Of a DNA stretch of 53,188 nucleotides, positions 5,083 to 13,796 are shown piece by piece (the stretch's first letter is position 1; every line of letters begins with the position of its first letter). The notes beneath the pieces are model-generated. The model saw nothing but the letters and a program-made list of their open reading frames with translations, was not told where the DNA came from and searched no databases. The translations under genes were made by a program, and so were the position numbers. The stretch is from a virus: positions 1-53,188 of the IMG/VR virus record IMGVR_UViG_3300032236_000387; one strand, written 5' to 3'.

Positions 5083-8000
5083 ATGAGCGACAAGCACTTG
5101 ATGGGGATCAACGTGACGACCGACCGCAAGGCTGGCCGTCGTTACGCTGATCTGATCGTGGATGGCCACAAGGCGTATGAGTCGCGCAATGGAGATACGC
5201 TTAGACCGTATGTAGGCAAGCGTGTGGCCATTGTCCGGACCGGAGAGGGACCAGCAAAGGCCATTGGTGAAGTGACGGTCGGCGAGCCGATGGTGGTGAA
5301 CCAAAAGCAGTTTAGGGGCATGGAGCATCACCATCTGGTGCCAGAGGGATCGTCGTTTGACATTAAGACGCCGACCAAGCATTTGTACCCGATGCATAAC
5401 CCGGTGCGCTATGAGCAGGAATACGATGTTGGGCACGGGATCATTGCCCGGAAGGTGCATAAAGCAGAAGGCGGATCAGTGAGCGAACCAAAGAAGACCG
5501 TCAAGGCGTACAAACTGTTCCGGGTCCATCCCAAGCATCCCGGCAAACTGTTCCCGCTGTTTGTGGACTCGAACACTCCGGTGGCCATGAACGAGTGGGT
5601 GGCCGCGAAGGAAGGCGAGATGGCCAATGGCAAGGTCAAGTCGAAGCTGGGGCCGCTGGCGTACAGGCCGGGATGGCACGCTGGGGATTTGCCAATTGCC
5701 ACGCACATCGGGGAGAAGTCGCACAAGGATCTGAAGGCACCCGACCGCAGGCCAGCAAACCATGCATGGGCCGAGATCGAGATGCCCGATGATGTGGATT
5801 GGCAGTCGGAAGCGAACAAGCGCGGCGTGAACGCTAAAGGCAAGTTCATTCCGAGTCGGGCGCACATCACCGATCAACTACCTCATGAGGGGCACTATCG
5901 GTACAAGACCAACCCGAACATGACGGGGAACTGGCTCATTGGCGGGGCCATGAAGGTCAACAAGGTGCTGACCGATGACGAGGTCAAGAAGATCAACGAG
6001 CAAGCCGGTGCAAAGGATTTGCCAAGGGCGGCACCGTTTGATGCCAAGCATTTTGGGTTTAGGGATGGCGGCGTAGTGGGGCCAGAAGAGTGGGTGGCCG
6101 AGGAGCACGTCAATCATCATCACATCGTACATAAGGCGGAAGGCGGACTAATGGATACTTCACTGGCGCAGATGCGTATGGCGTTATCGCGCCAGAGCAA
6201 TCCCAAGATGATGGACAGTGTTGGGTTGAATGAAGCTCTGGACATGAAACCTAAGATGTTCATCAATCCCAACTCGAAGACGCAGGGCAATCCTGACGTG
6301 GGTGGGGTTCCAAGTAACGCCAGCCTGCCGATTGGCGGAATTGATGCCAATCCGATGGCTCAAGGCCAACAGATGGTTCCTAAAGCACCGCAGGCGCAAG
6401 CGCAGCCACAAAGTCCGCCGGGTAATCCTGCGCCGATGACGGGATCGCCACCGGATGGTCAACAGGGCGGACCCAAAGGAAATCTATTGGCTCTGACCTC
6501 ACAAGGGCAAGCATTGAATGCGTTGAAGCCAGCGCCAATGGCTGATGGTGGATTAGCCAAGTTCAAAGCCGCGATGATGTTCAAGCGCGATCAGGCAAAA
6601 CACCGGATGTACGCAAAAGGCGGGAAGGTTTACGAAGAGACTGAAAAGCCCAAGCGCATCAAGTTCAACGCAAAAGGTCATGGCGGTGTCAGCGGGATTG
6701 TGGTGCCGCGTCATATGTGGGAAGGAAGCCAGCACGCTGAAGGGATGGAGAAGGTCAACGCGGCAAGGGCTGCGGTTTATGGAGGTGAGAAGCGTTCACC
6801 GTTGGGGATCAATCAAGTGGGTCGTATTCACCGGGATACGCTCAATGATCATTTCAAGAAACCAATTGAGCAGCAGCAGGCCGATGAGCAGGCCGCGTTA
6901 GAACGCTTACGGAAAGCCAAGCATATTGGCCGCGGGGCGAACACGCTGGATGAAAGCGAGAAGCTAGACACGGTCAGGCATGAGCGCGATGCACAGGGCC
7001 GTACCCATGTGGGGTATGCGTCTAAGGGTGTGGCGGGGCATTCGTTATACACGTCAGGACACGGTGACGAGCAAGAGCACCACGTCATCAATACCTGCCC
7101 CGGCCAGACGGTCGGATGCGGCGGTGGTATTGATAAGAGCGGAGTTGTGGATACCAGTAAGGGAACGTGTTTTGCGCCCAATGCGGAGTCGCAGTATGTA
7201 AACGCGGCGGTACGTCGGGCAAGCCATGAGCAGGCCAAGCATGACCCGGCAATGACGCGGGATTGGATTTTGGCGCACACTGGGTCATTGAGGGGTGTGT
7301 CGAACACCGCGGACAAAAAGAATGTCCGGACGTTGTTCAGGCCAAACGTGGTGGACGAAACTGACGTGTCATCGCGTCATGCAATTCGGCATTTGAATGA
7401 GCAACGTAAAGCTGCAGGCAAACCACCGATTATTGCCAACTCGTATGGCAAGACCACGGAACTGCATGACCCGGAGAACGGGTATTACGTTACGCACTCG
7501 AACGTCGGGCCTAAGACCAAACACGGCAAATCAATTGAAGAGAACATTGGGCGAGACAAGCAGCGTGTTCGATCAACGATTCTGGCCGCGGACGCCAGCG
7601 GAAAAAACTTTACAAACGAACAGGGTAACAAGACGCCACCCAAGGGTTCGTACATGGTGACCGATGTGAAGCGTGGATCGCCGTTGTCAAAAGCGATGCA
7701 GGAACACATTACGCACGCCAAGTATTGGTCAACGCCAAAACCCGTAGAAAGCCTCAGTGACGAGGAAAAAGCTGAAGGTGAAGAGAACCATTACAACGGT
7801 CATGGGAAGCCTACAACGCCGGACAAGTCGCACTATGGGCATACGACGCTGAATGGGCAGCGGTACGACTACCAAAAGCAACACGTTTTGCACCCAAGGC
7901 TGGTGCAGGTTGGAAAGAATCCAGATGGTAGTGATCACATGATCCCTACCGATTCACGGTTTAAGGATGAGGATTTCCTTCCGAAAAATCGGTACATGAC

Positions 8001-8391
8001 CAAGAATGGCAAGAAAGCTGGTCATATCTTGATGACTACGCCAACAGAATCAACCAGTAATTTGGCCCATCACACGTCGTTTACGCACCATGTAAACGAT
8101 AATCATATAGAGTATGCCAAAAACCATAACGGGGAGTATGAGATTGATCCCCCAGCACAACAGGAAGCCAGCATGGGCAAAGAGTACGTTGCTCCACAAG
8201 AAGTGAAGATTGCAAAGAGAGTTGTGAAGAAAGCCATGGGTGGATCAATTGAATCCGATGAGGGATTAAATGACGACAATTTCCATGCATTCCCAGAGCG
8301 CAATTTTGCAGCGCAACACCACTTGGCGCATCGTGCGGGGATTCAGGACATCACTGATATGCCCCATGAGCACCTGCACAATAAAGGCTGA
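5083..8391 (+). CDS. large multidomain (polyvalent-type) phage protein, 1102 aa
   Basis: Residues about 1-125 resemble an ASCH/PUA-fold domain (DLIVDGHKAYESRN). About 138-330 match a domain I know from phage and conjugative-element polyvalent proteins (KLFRVHPKHPGKLFPLFVD; YRYKTNPNMTGNWLIGGAMK). About 360-500 is a Pro/Gln/Gly linker. About 520-1060 contains NTCPGQTVGCGGG and KGTCFAPNAESQY, a C-P-G-x3-C-type pattern loosely like mycophage L5 Gp88 proteins. Linkers carry HKAEGG, AKGGKV and KKAMGG motifs shared with virion proteins. Polyvalent proteins are thought to be injected with DNA to protect it; that role here is inference. The stop overlaps the portal start. Confidence 0.7.
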   Translation: MSDKHLMGINVTTDRKAGRRYADLIVDGHKAYESRNGDTLRPYVGKRVAIVRTGEGPAKAIGEVTVGEPMVVNQKQFRGMEHHHLVPEGSSFDIKTPTKHLYPMHNPVRYEQEYDVGHGIIARKVHKAEGGSVSEPKKTVKAYKLFRVHPKHPGKLFPLFVDSNTPVAMNEWVAAKEGEMANGKVKSKLGPLAYRPGWHAGDLPIATHIGEKSHKDLKAPDRRPANHAWAEIEMPDDVDWQSEANKRGVNAKGKFIPSRAHITDQLPHEGHYRYKTNPNMTGNWLIGGAMKVNKVLTDDEVKKINEQAGAKDLPRAAPFDAKHFGFRDGGVVGPEEWVAEEHVNHHHIVHKAEGGLMDTSLAQMRMALSRQSNPKMMDSVGLNEALDMKPKMFINPNSKTQGNPDVGGVPSNASLPIGGIDANPMAQGQQMVPKAPQAQAQPQSPPGNPAPMTGSPPDGQQGGPKGNLLALTSQGQALNALKPAPMADGGLAKFKAAMMFKRDQAKHRMYAKGGKVYEETEKPKRIKFNAKGHGGVSGIVVPRHMWEGSQHAEGMEKVNAARAAVYGGEKRSPLGINQVGRIHRDTLNDHFKKPIEQQQADEQAALERLRKAKHIGRGANTLDESEKLDTVRHERDAQGRTHVGYASKGVAGHSLYTSGHGDEQEHHVINTCPGQTVGCGGGIDKSGVVDTSKGTCFAPNAESQYVNAAVRRASHEQAKHDPAMTRDWILAHTGSLRGVSNTADKKNVRTLFRPNVVDETDVSSRHAIRHLNEQRKAAGKPPIIANSYGKTTELHDPENGYYVTHSNVGPKTKHGKSIEENIGRDKQRVRSTILAADASGKNFTNEQGNKTPPKGSYMVTDVKRGSPLSKAMQEHITHAKYWSTPKPVESLSDEEKAEGEENHYNGHGKPTTPDKSHYGHTTLNGQRYDYQKQHVLHPRLVQVGKNPDGSDHMIPTDSRFKDEDFLPKNRYMTKNGKKAGHILMTTPTESTSNLAHHTSFTHHVNDNHIEYAKNHNGEYEIDPPAQQEASMGKEYVAPQEVKIAKRVVKKAMGGSIESDEGLNDDNFHAFPERNFAAQHHLAHRAGIQDITDMPHEHLHNKG

Positions 8392-10823
8392 TGATGGACG
8401 ACATCAATATTGATGAGCAGGAAGACGGGTCGGCAATTGTCGACCTGCCTGAGATGGATGCGGAAGAGCAGCCAGACGGGTCGGCAATTATTGAACTTGA
8501 AGATGGACCGGAATTTAATCCGGACTTTTACGACAACCTAGCGGATTCGATTGATGCAGGCGTTTTATCTACTCTCTGCTTCCGTTACCTCGACCTACTG
8601 GAGAGCGACAAGCAAGCCAGAGAGTTGCGAGACAAGCAGTACGAAGAAGGAATCAAGCGCACCGGGTTGGGCAATGACGCGCCGGGAGGCGCTACGTTCA
8701 TGGGTGCGTCAAAGGTTGTCCACCCTGCCATGGCGGAAGGGTGCGTAGACTTTGCTGCACGGGCAATTAAGGAACTGTTTCCGCCTGATGGTCCGGTCAA
8801 AGCCAAGATTATTGGTAAACAGGATGATTTAAAGACAGCAATTGCTGAACGGAAAGTAGATTTTCTGAATTGGCAAATTACGGAACAAATTGAAGAGTTC
8901 AGGGACGAGCAGGAGCAATTGCTGACACAGCTACCGTTGGGTGGCTCGCAGTACATGAAAGTCTGGTACGACGAAGAAAAAAAGAAACCGTGTGTTGAAT
9001 TTCTTCCAATTGACCGGGTAATTTTGCCGTTTGCGGCTACCAACTTTTACACCGCACAACGCGCTGCGGAAGTTCACGAAATTACGCAGTGGGAGCTGGA
9101 GCGCCGTATTTCGTCGGGGATGTACCGAGACATTAGCTATGTCAAGGCTACAGAAACGATTGAAGAAGGAAAAGTTCAGCAGGCTACCAATAAAATTGAA
9201 GGCAAGAAGTTTGAAGATAACAAGGATGGACTGCGAAAGGTCTATCACATATATACTTGGTTGGAGTTAGACGACGATAAAAAAACTAGAGGTAAGAACG
9301 CGCCATACATTTTGATGATTGACGAACTGGACAACGAAGTTGTTGGTTTGTACCGGAATTGGGAAGAAAGCGATAAGACCATGACCAAGCTTGACTGGGT
9401 TGTGGAATTTAAATTTATTCCGTGGCGGGGTGCATATGCGATTGGACTACCTCATCTTATTGGTGGTCTATCTGCCGCGCTTACTGGCTCTTTGCGTGCT
9501 TTGCTGGACTCAGCTCACATAAACAATGCGGCGACCATGCTCAAGCTCAAAGGAGCGAAGATCAGTGGTTCCTCGCAGCAGATTGATGTCACGCAGATTG
9601 TTGAGATTGAGGGCGCACCGGGTGTGCAAGACATCAGGCAAATTGCTATGCCGATGCCGTTCAACCCTCCCAGCCCGGTTCTGTTTGAGCTTCTAGGGTG
9701 GCTAGACAAGGCTACAAGCAGCGTTGTCACCACGGCTGAAGAGAAGATAGCGGACATTTCTGCAAACGCGCCTGTGGGCACTACGCAGGCTCTGATTGAG
9801 CAGGGATCACAAGTTTACTCGTCGATCCACGCACGATTGCACGCATCGCAGGCAAGGGTGCTAAAGATTCTGTGCCGGTTGAATCGGTGGTACTTTGACG
9901 ATATGCAAAAGTCGGACATTGTGTCTGACTTGGATATTACGCGGGAAGACTTTGCAAAGAACACGGACGTTGAGCCTGTCAGCGATCCGCATATCTTCTC
10001 TGAGACTCAACGGATGGCGCAGAACCAAGCGGTTCTGGCGTTGGCGGATAAGCACCCACAACAGTTCAAGATGAACAATGTGATTGCTCGGGTGCTCAAG
10101 CAGATGAAGATCCCGAACATCAATGAGTTGATGAACGAGGTTCCGGCACCTGAACAGCGCACTAGCGCGGATGAGAACGCGGCGATGCTGATCGGGCAGA
10201 CAGCGTATGCATATATTCAACAGGATCACATCGCACACATTCAAGATCACTTGCAGTTTGCAATGAGTCCGTTCTTGGGCCAGTCACCGTTTGCAGATCC
10301 GGGGTACTTGAACAACCTGATTGAGCATATCAAACAGCACATGACGTTGTGGTATCTCAATCGATCCAATGGATACGTTGAAAAGAACGTGGGCAGGCCG
10401 GTTACAAATTACGAAGATCCAAATTACACGTCAGAGATTGACAAGTTGTACACAATTGTTGGCGGCCATGTGATGTTGGATACGCAACAAGTGTTCAGCC
10501 AGTTTATGCCTAGCTTCCAGAAAATTATTGAAATGAGCCAGAAAAAGAATCAGGCTCCTGATAAGCTGCCGCCAGATGCTCAAGTGGTTAAAGACACCAG
10601 CATGGCTGAGACGCAACGCAAAACGCAGAAAGATCAAGCTGATATTCAGATTGCTCAATCTAAGATTCAAAGCGATATGCAAAAGCACGTTATCGATAAC
10701 CAGACAAAAGTCCAGATCGAAAACGCCAAATTGACGCATGAGACAATACAAACGGTTGCTCAAGCTCAACAACCGGCACCAATGCCACAACCGCCACAAG
10801 GAGAACCAAATGGCAACGTCTGA
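8391..10823 (+). CDS. portal protein
   Basis: 810 residues, a typical size for P22-like portals, which form the dodecameric DNA channel. After an acidic N-terminal tail with EDGSAIVDLPE and PDGSAIIELED, the body begins with a YLDLLESDKQAR helix, contains the GASKVVHPAMAEGCV motif, and ends in a Gln-rich helical barrel (DIQIAQSKIQSDMQK). It follows terminase and precedes scaffold and capsid. The N-terminal DGSA tag recurs in the scaffold. The start is one of two adjacent ATGs (8391 or 8394). Confidence 0.85.
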   Translation: MMDDINIDEQEDGSAIVDLPEMDAEEQPDGSAIIELEDGPEFNPDFYDNLADSIDAGVLSTLCFRYLDLLESDKQARELRDKQYEEGIKRTGLGNDAPGGATFMGASKVVHPAMAEGCVDFAARAIKELFPPDGPVKAKIIGKQDDLKTAIAERKVDFLNWQITEQIEEFRDEQEQLLTQLPLGGSQYMKVWYDEEKKKPCVEFLPIDRVILPFAATNFYTAQRAAEVHEITQWELERRISSGMYRDISYVKATETIEEGKVQQATNKIEGKKFEDNKDGLRKVYHIYTWLELDDDKKTRGKNAPYILMIDELDNEVVGLYRNWEESDKTMTKLDWVVEFKFIPWRGAYAIGLPHLIGGLSAALTGSLRALLDSAHINNAATMLKLKGAKISGSSQQIDVTQIVEIEGAPGVQDIRQIAMPMPFNPPSPVLFELLGWLDKATSSVVTTAEEKIADISANAPVGTTQALIEQGSQVYSSIHARLHASQARVLKILCRLNRWYFDDMQKSDIVSDLDITREDFAKNTDVEPVSDPHIFSETQRMAQNQAVLALADKHPQQFKMNNVIARVLKQMKIPNINELMNEVPAPEQRTSADENAAMLIGQTAYAYIQQDHIAHIQDHLQFAMSPFLGQSPFADPGYLNNLIEHIKQHMTLWYLNRSNGYVEKNVGRPVTNYEDPNYTSEIDKLYTIVGGHVMLDTQQVFSQFMPSFQKIIEMSQKKNQAPDKLPPDAQVVKDTSMAETQRKTQKDQADIQIAQSKIQSDMQKHVIDNQTKVQIENAKLTHETIQTVAQAQQPAPMPQPPQGEPNGNV

Positions 10824-10956
10824 TCAAGAACAGAAGTCGGTGCTGGTAAAACAGCACAAGCGTCTGGCACAAGGGGAAAAGCTTGATGGAACCAACATGG
10901 GTCCAAAGGGTGAGAAAGCTAAATCAGGAGGTCTATCACACGCCAAGAAAAAATGA
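10810..10956 (+). CDS. small basic protein, 48 aa
   Basis: ATG at 10810 after CAAGGAGAACCAA, inside the 3' end of the portal gene in another frame (14-base overlap). Very rich in Lys, Gln and Gly and ending SHAKKK. Probably disordered and possibly nucleic-acid binding. The strong ribosome site and the ATGA overlap with the next gene support that it is translated. Confidence 0.6.
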   Translation: MATSDQEQKSVLVKQHKRLAQGEKLDGTNMGPKGEKAKSGGLSHAKKK

Positions 10957-11132
10957 TTGAAGCACTGATCCATCGGATCAAAATACGCCAAAACGAGTTG
11001 CAGCTATCGTTAGCTCAAGGCGTTCCCATGAACTGGGAGGCGTATCAACGTATCGTTGGTAACTATCAAGGTCTGCAAGCAGTGCTTGATATTATTGACA
11101 ATATGCTGGAAGAAGAGAAAGAGTTTGATTAA
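10953..11132 (+). CDS. small helical protein, 59 aa, head module
   Basis: ATG at 10953 overlaps the previous stop by ATGA, with TCAGGAGG further upstream. The product is helical throughout (LIHRIKIRQNELQLSLAQG, then AVLDIIDNMLEEEKEFD) and acidic at the end. Small helical proteins at this position are common between portal and scaffold in related phages; role unknown. Confidence 0.6.
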   Translation: MIEALIHRIKIRQNELQLSLAQGVPMNWEAYQRIVGNYQGLQAVLDIIDNMLEEEKEFD

Positions 11133-11136
11133 CCAT

Positions 11137-11150
11137 GCGCTGAAAAGCGC
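11137..11150 (+). terminator. small hairpin with GAAA tetraloop
   Basis: GCGCT (11137-11141) pairs with AGCGC (11146-11150) around GAAA, followed by GTTTATG. The stem is short and the U-run poor, so it may be an RNA processing or stability element ahead of the chaperonin gene rather than a terminator. Confidence 0.35.
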
Positions 11151-11185
11151 GTTTATGCACCTGAAATATGGTGTGAGGAAAGAAA

Positions 11186-11638
11186 ATGACTGAAAAAGAA
11201 AAGATCCCTACGATTGAGGGCGTACAGCGTACGCCTGATTCCGTTGAATTGTCTTGGGCATTTCCTGAAGTGGGGCCGGGACAGCGTCCGTTCGGAGGGC
11301 GCGTCATCGTTCAGTTACGTCGGATCAAGAAAAAAGTTGGTCGGATTGTGATCGTGGACGAAACCAAAGAGAACGAGAAGTGGAACAACATGATCGGCAA
11401 GATTGTGGCGTTGGGTCCGCTTGCGTTCAAGAACCGGGACACCATGAAACCATGGACTGAAGGGTCATGGGCTGAGATTGGTGACTTTGTTCGGGTTCCA
11501 AGATGGGGTGGTGACCGTTGGGAGCGTGCTGTTCCCGGTGAAGACGGTGAAGATCCTGTTTTGTTTATGACAATCAACGACCATGAACTGATTTCGGCCA
11601 TCACAGATGACCCGTTGTCGTTCAAGGCTTACGTTTAG
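11186..11638 (+). CDS. GroES/Cpn10-like co-chaperonin
   Basis: 150 residues. A beta-barrel pattern close to Cpn10: GRVIVQLRRIKKKVGRIVI, then NNMIGKIVALGPLAFKN (the G-K-I-V-A-L-G-P strand) and a GDFVRVPRW strand. Phage co-chaperonins such as T4 gp31 cap host GroEL to fold the capsid protein. Its position just before the scaffold and capsid genes fits this. It is longer than host GroES (about 97 residues), with N- and C-terminal extensions. An alternative is a virion protein with the same fold. Confidence 0.7.
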   Translation: MTEKEKIPTIEGVQRTPDSVELSWAFPEVGPGQRPFGGRVIVQLRRIKKKVGRIVIVDETKENEKWNNMIGKIVALGPLAFKNRDTMKPWTEGSWAEIGDFVRVPRWGGDRWERAVPGEDGEDPVLFMTINDHELISAITDDPLSFKAYV

Positions 11639-11647
11639 GGGTAAAAA

Positions 11648-12613
11648 ATGGCTGAAAATACCGAAAAAACTGAAGAATTAGACGTTGTAGAGGCCAAGGA
11701 TGGCTCTGCAGTGGTTGATGTTCCCGAAAGTTTGCTTGGCGATGACGATTCCGATGTCAAATCTAACGGTGATGCTGGTGTTGATGCGGATGCGGATGAT
11801 CCGGGTGATGATGAAGAGTTGCGAGCAGCAAAACGCAACCGTCGTCGAGCCAAAAAAGACTTGGTTCGCAAGACAAACCAAGAGAAAGACGTTCGGTTGG
11901 TTCAATTGCAACGTGAGAATGAAGAATTCAAGCGTCGTCTGAGTCAATTAGAACGCAACACCAAAGCGGAACACGTTGTTAGGATTGAAAAGAACATTGA
12001 GGACGCTCAAGTGCGTCTTGAATACGCCAAGATGAAGCTTTCAGAGGCCACATCAAACAATGATGGTCAGGCCATGGTTGAGGCGCAGACGCTTTTTTCG
12101 ACTGCTCAAGACGAAATCAAGCAACTCAACGGAATGAAGGTTCAAGCCGACCGGGAAGTTAACGCTCCGCAACGTCAAGACAACGATGTTGACCCAAACG
12201 TGCGACGGCACGCTCAACAGTGGATGAAGCGTAATCCTTGGTACACGGCTGGAGGCACTGATCCAGATAGCCGAGTGGCCAAGAAGATGGATGAGCTAAT
12301 GGCTGCTCAAGGTTGGGATCCAACGGATCGTGATTACTGGGATGAGCTTGATAGCCGTTTGCAAAAGGAATTACCTCACCGTTACAATGCAAACGGTGAA
12401 GATGATAACCGTGGTGTTAGACGACCAAGGAATGTTGTGGGAAGTGCGGGACGCGAAGCATCGGCTGCTTACGGTGGATCTAACCGATCCCAGTTTGTTT
12501 TGTCGCCTGAAAGGGTGAAAGCAATGAAAGATGCAGGTGCTTGGGAAAATCCTGAGAGGAAGGCCAGAATGATCAAACAGTTCATGGCCTACGACCGAAC
12601 CAACCGCAATTGA
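11648..12613 (+). CDS. capsid scaffolding protein
   Basis: 321 residues. The acidic N-terminus contains KDGSAVVDVPE; residues about 56-170 are a highly charged coiled coil starting with a basic cluster (AAKRNRRRAKKDLVRK), followed by a helical C-terminal region ending in basic residues (MIKQFMAYDRTNRN). This low-complexity coiled-coil plan and its place between portal and major capsid fit a scaffold that nucleates procapsid assembly. Its N-terminal tag is shared with the portal. Confidence 0.75.
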   Translation: MAENTEKTEELDVVEAKDGSAVVDVPESLLGDDDSDVKSNGDAGVDADADDPGDDEELRAAKRNRRRAKKDLVRKTNQEKDVRLVQLQRENEEFKRRLSQLERNTKAEHVVRIEKNIEDAQVRLEYAKMKLSEATSNNDGQAMVEAQTLFSTAQDEIKQLNGMKVQADREVNAPQRQDNDVDPNVRRHAQQWMKRNPWYTAGGTDPDSRVAKKMDELMAAQGWDPTDRDYWDELDSRLQKELPHRYNANGEDDNRGVRRPRNVVGSAGREASAAYGGSNRSQFVLSPERVKAMKDAGAWENPERKARMIKQFMAYDRTNRN

Positions 12614-12630
12614 ACTAAGGAACAAATACC

Positions 12631-13176
12631 ATGGAATCTCGTCTCAAAAAATCTTTGAACGCTGGTGGCAGACAGGACCGTGAAAACGGGGAGGCAAGTC
12701 ATTCAGCGCCTGAAGAAAAGTTCGCTTCTACACAGGAACGTAAAAAAATGTGGAGTGAGGAGTGGACGCAATCAGCATTGCCAAAACTGCCCAACATGGA
12801 TGGGTGGCACCTTTGCTGGCTTTCAACAACCAACAGCTACGACTCCATTGATAAGAGGATTCGTCTTGGGTACGTTCCCGTTAAATCGGAAGAGTTACCC
12901 GGATATGAGGACTATCGAGTGAAGTCGGGTGAGCACGTTGGATATATCTCATGCAACGAGATGTTGCTGTTCAAAATTCCGATGGAAATTTTCCAAGAGG
13001 TGATGGTTCATATGCATCACGATAAACCTCGTGAAGAAGCAGAGAAGATCGTCGTCCAAATGGAAAATTTGCAAGGGGCAAGGGATAGTAACGGTCGGCG
13101 GTTGGTGAATGTTGAAGGTGAAGGTATTGGCTCTATTGACAAGCAACCAAACAAAATTCCCGTATTTGCGGGATAA
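12631..13176 (+). CDS. head-module protein of unknown function, 181 aa
   Basis: ATG at 12631 after AAGGAACAAATACC. A polar N-terminus (residues 1-40) precedes a globular domain with GWHLCWLSTTNSYDSIDKR and GYISCNEMLLFKIPMEIFQ. The ending GSIDKQPNKIPVFAG is short and extended. I recall similar proteins between scaffold and capsid genes in environmental podoviruses; function is unknown. Confidence 0.65.
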   Translation: MESRLKKSLNAGGRQDRENGEASHSAPEEKFASTQERKKMWSEEWTQSALPKLPNMDGWHLCWLSTTNSYDSIDKRIRLGYVPVKSEELPGYEDYRVKSGEHVGYISCNEMLLFKIPMEIFQEVMVHMHHDKPREEAEKIVVQMENLQGARDSNGRRLVNVEGEGIGSIDKQPNKIPVFAG

Positions 13177-13191
13177 CCTTCTGGAGTTAAC

Positions 13192-13782
13192 ATGAGTTCA
13201 ACCTCTGCTCCGTTTGGTCTGCGCCCTGCGTTCCACCCTTCCGGATTGGATCGCGCACAAGCGCTGGCTGGCGGTATTCTTAGTGGCTATACAAGCAACA
13301 TTCTGAAAGGTCAGCCTGTTCTGTATAGCGCATCAAACGGTTATATCACTGCTTACACCACGAACTCGACCGCTGCTGCATGGTCTGGCTCGTTCCAAGG
13401 TGTTGAGTGGACCGATACGACTGGTCGTCGCCGTGTTTCTAACTATTGGCCTGCAAACACCGCCTACACTACGGGTTCTTGCGTAGCTTATTTCTACAAC
13501 GACAACAACATCGTTTACGAAATCCAAGCTGATGGTTCGATGGCTCAGACCACGATTGGTAACGAGTACAACTTTACGAACGTAACTAACGGTTCGACCA
13601 CTACCGGCCTGTCGGCAGCAACTTTGGGTGCTTCGACTGCTGTTGGTAACGGTGTCCAAGGTTGTATGCGTGTCGTTGACTTGGGACAAGGCGTTGACAA
13701 CGCTTGGGGTGATTCATACACGGTTGTCCGTGTTGTGAATTCGTATTCACAATTCTTTGGCCAGTTTACTGCCATTGCTTAA
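13192..13782 (+). CDS. probable virion (head) structural protein, 196 aa
   Basis: ATG at 13192 after GGAGTTAAC. Starts SSTSAPFGLRPAFHPSG and is rich in Ser, Thr, Gly, Tyr and Asn with short beta strands, typical of capsid decoration or head-filament proteins. It lies immediately before the major capsid gene. It could also be a head completion protein. No catalytic motif. Confidence 0.65.
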   Translation: MSSTSAPFGLRPAFHPSGLDRAQALAGGILSGYTSNILKGQPVLYSASNGYITAYTTNSTAAAWSGSFQGVEWTDTTGRRRVSNYWPANTAYTTGSCVAYFYNDNNIVYEIQADGSMAQTTIGNEYNFTNVTNGSTTTGLSAATLGASTAVGNGVQGCMRVVDLGQGVDNAWGDSYTVVRVVNSYSQFFGQFTAIA

Positions 13783-13796
13783 TTAGGAGGTAAATC

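Noticed and set aside
4816-5460. Minus-strand frame of 214 codons opposite the start of the multidomain gene
   Set aside because: Overlaps three + strand genes in a unidirectional module; no ribosome site or promoter on the minus strand.
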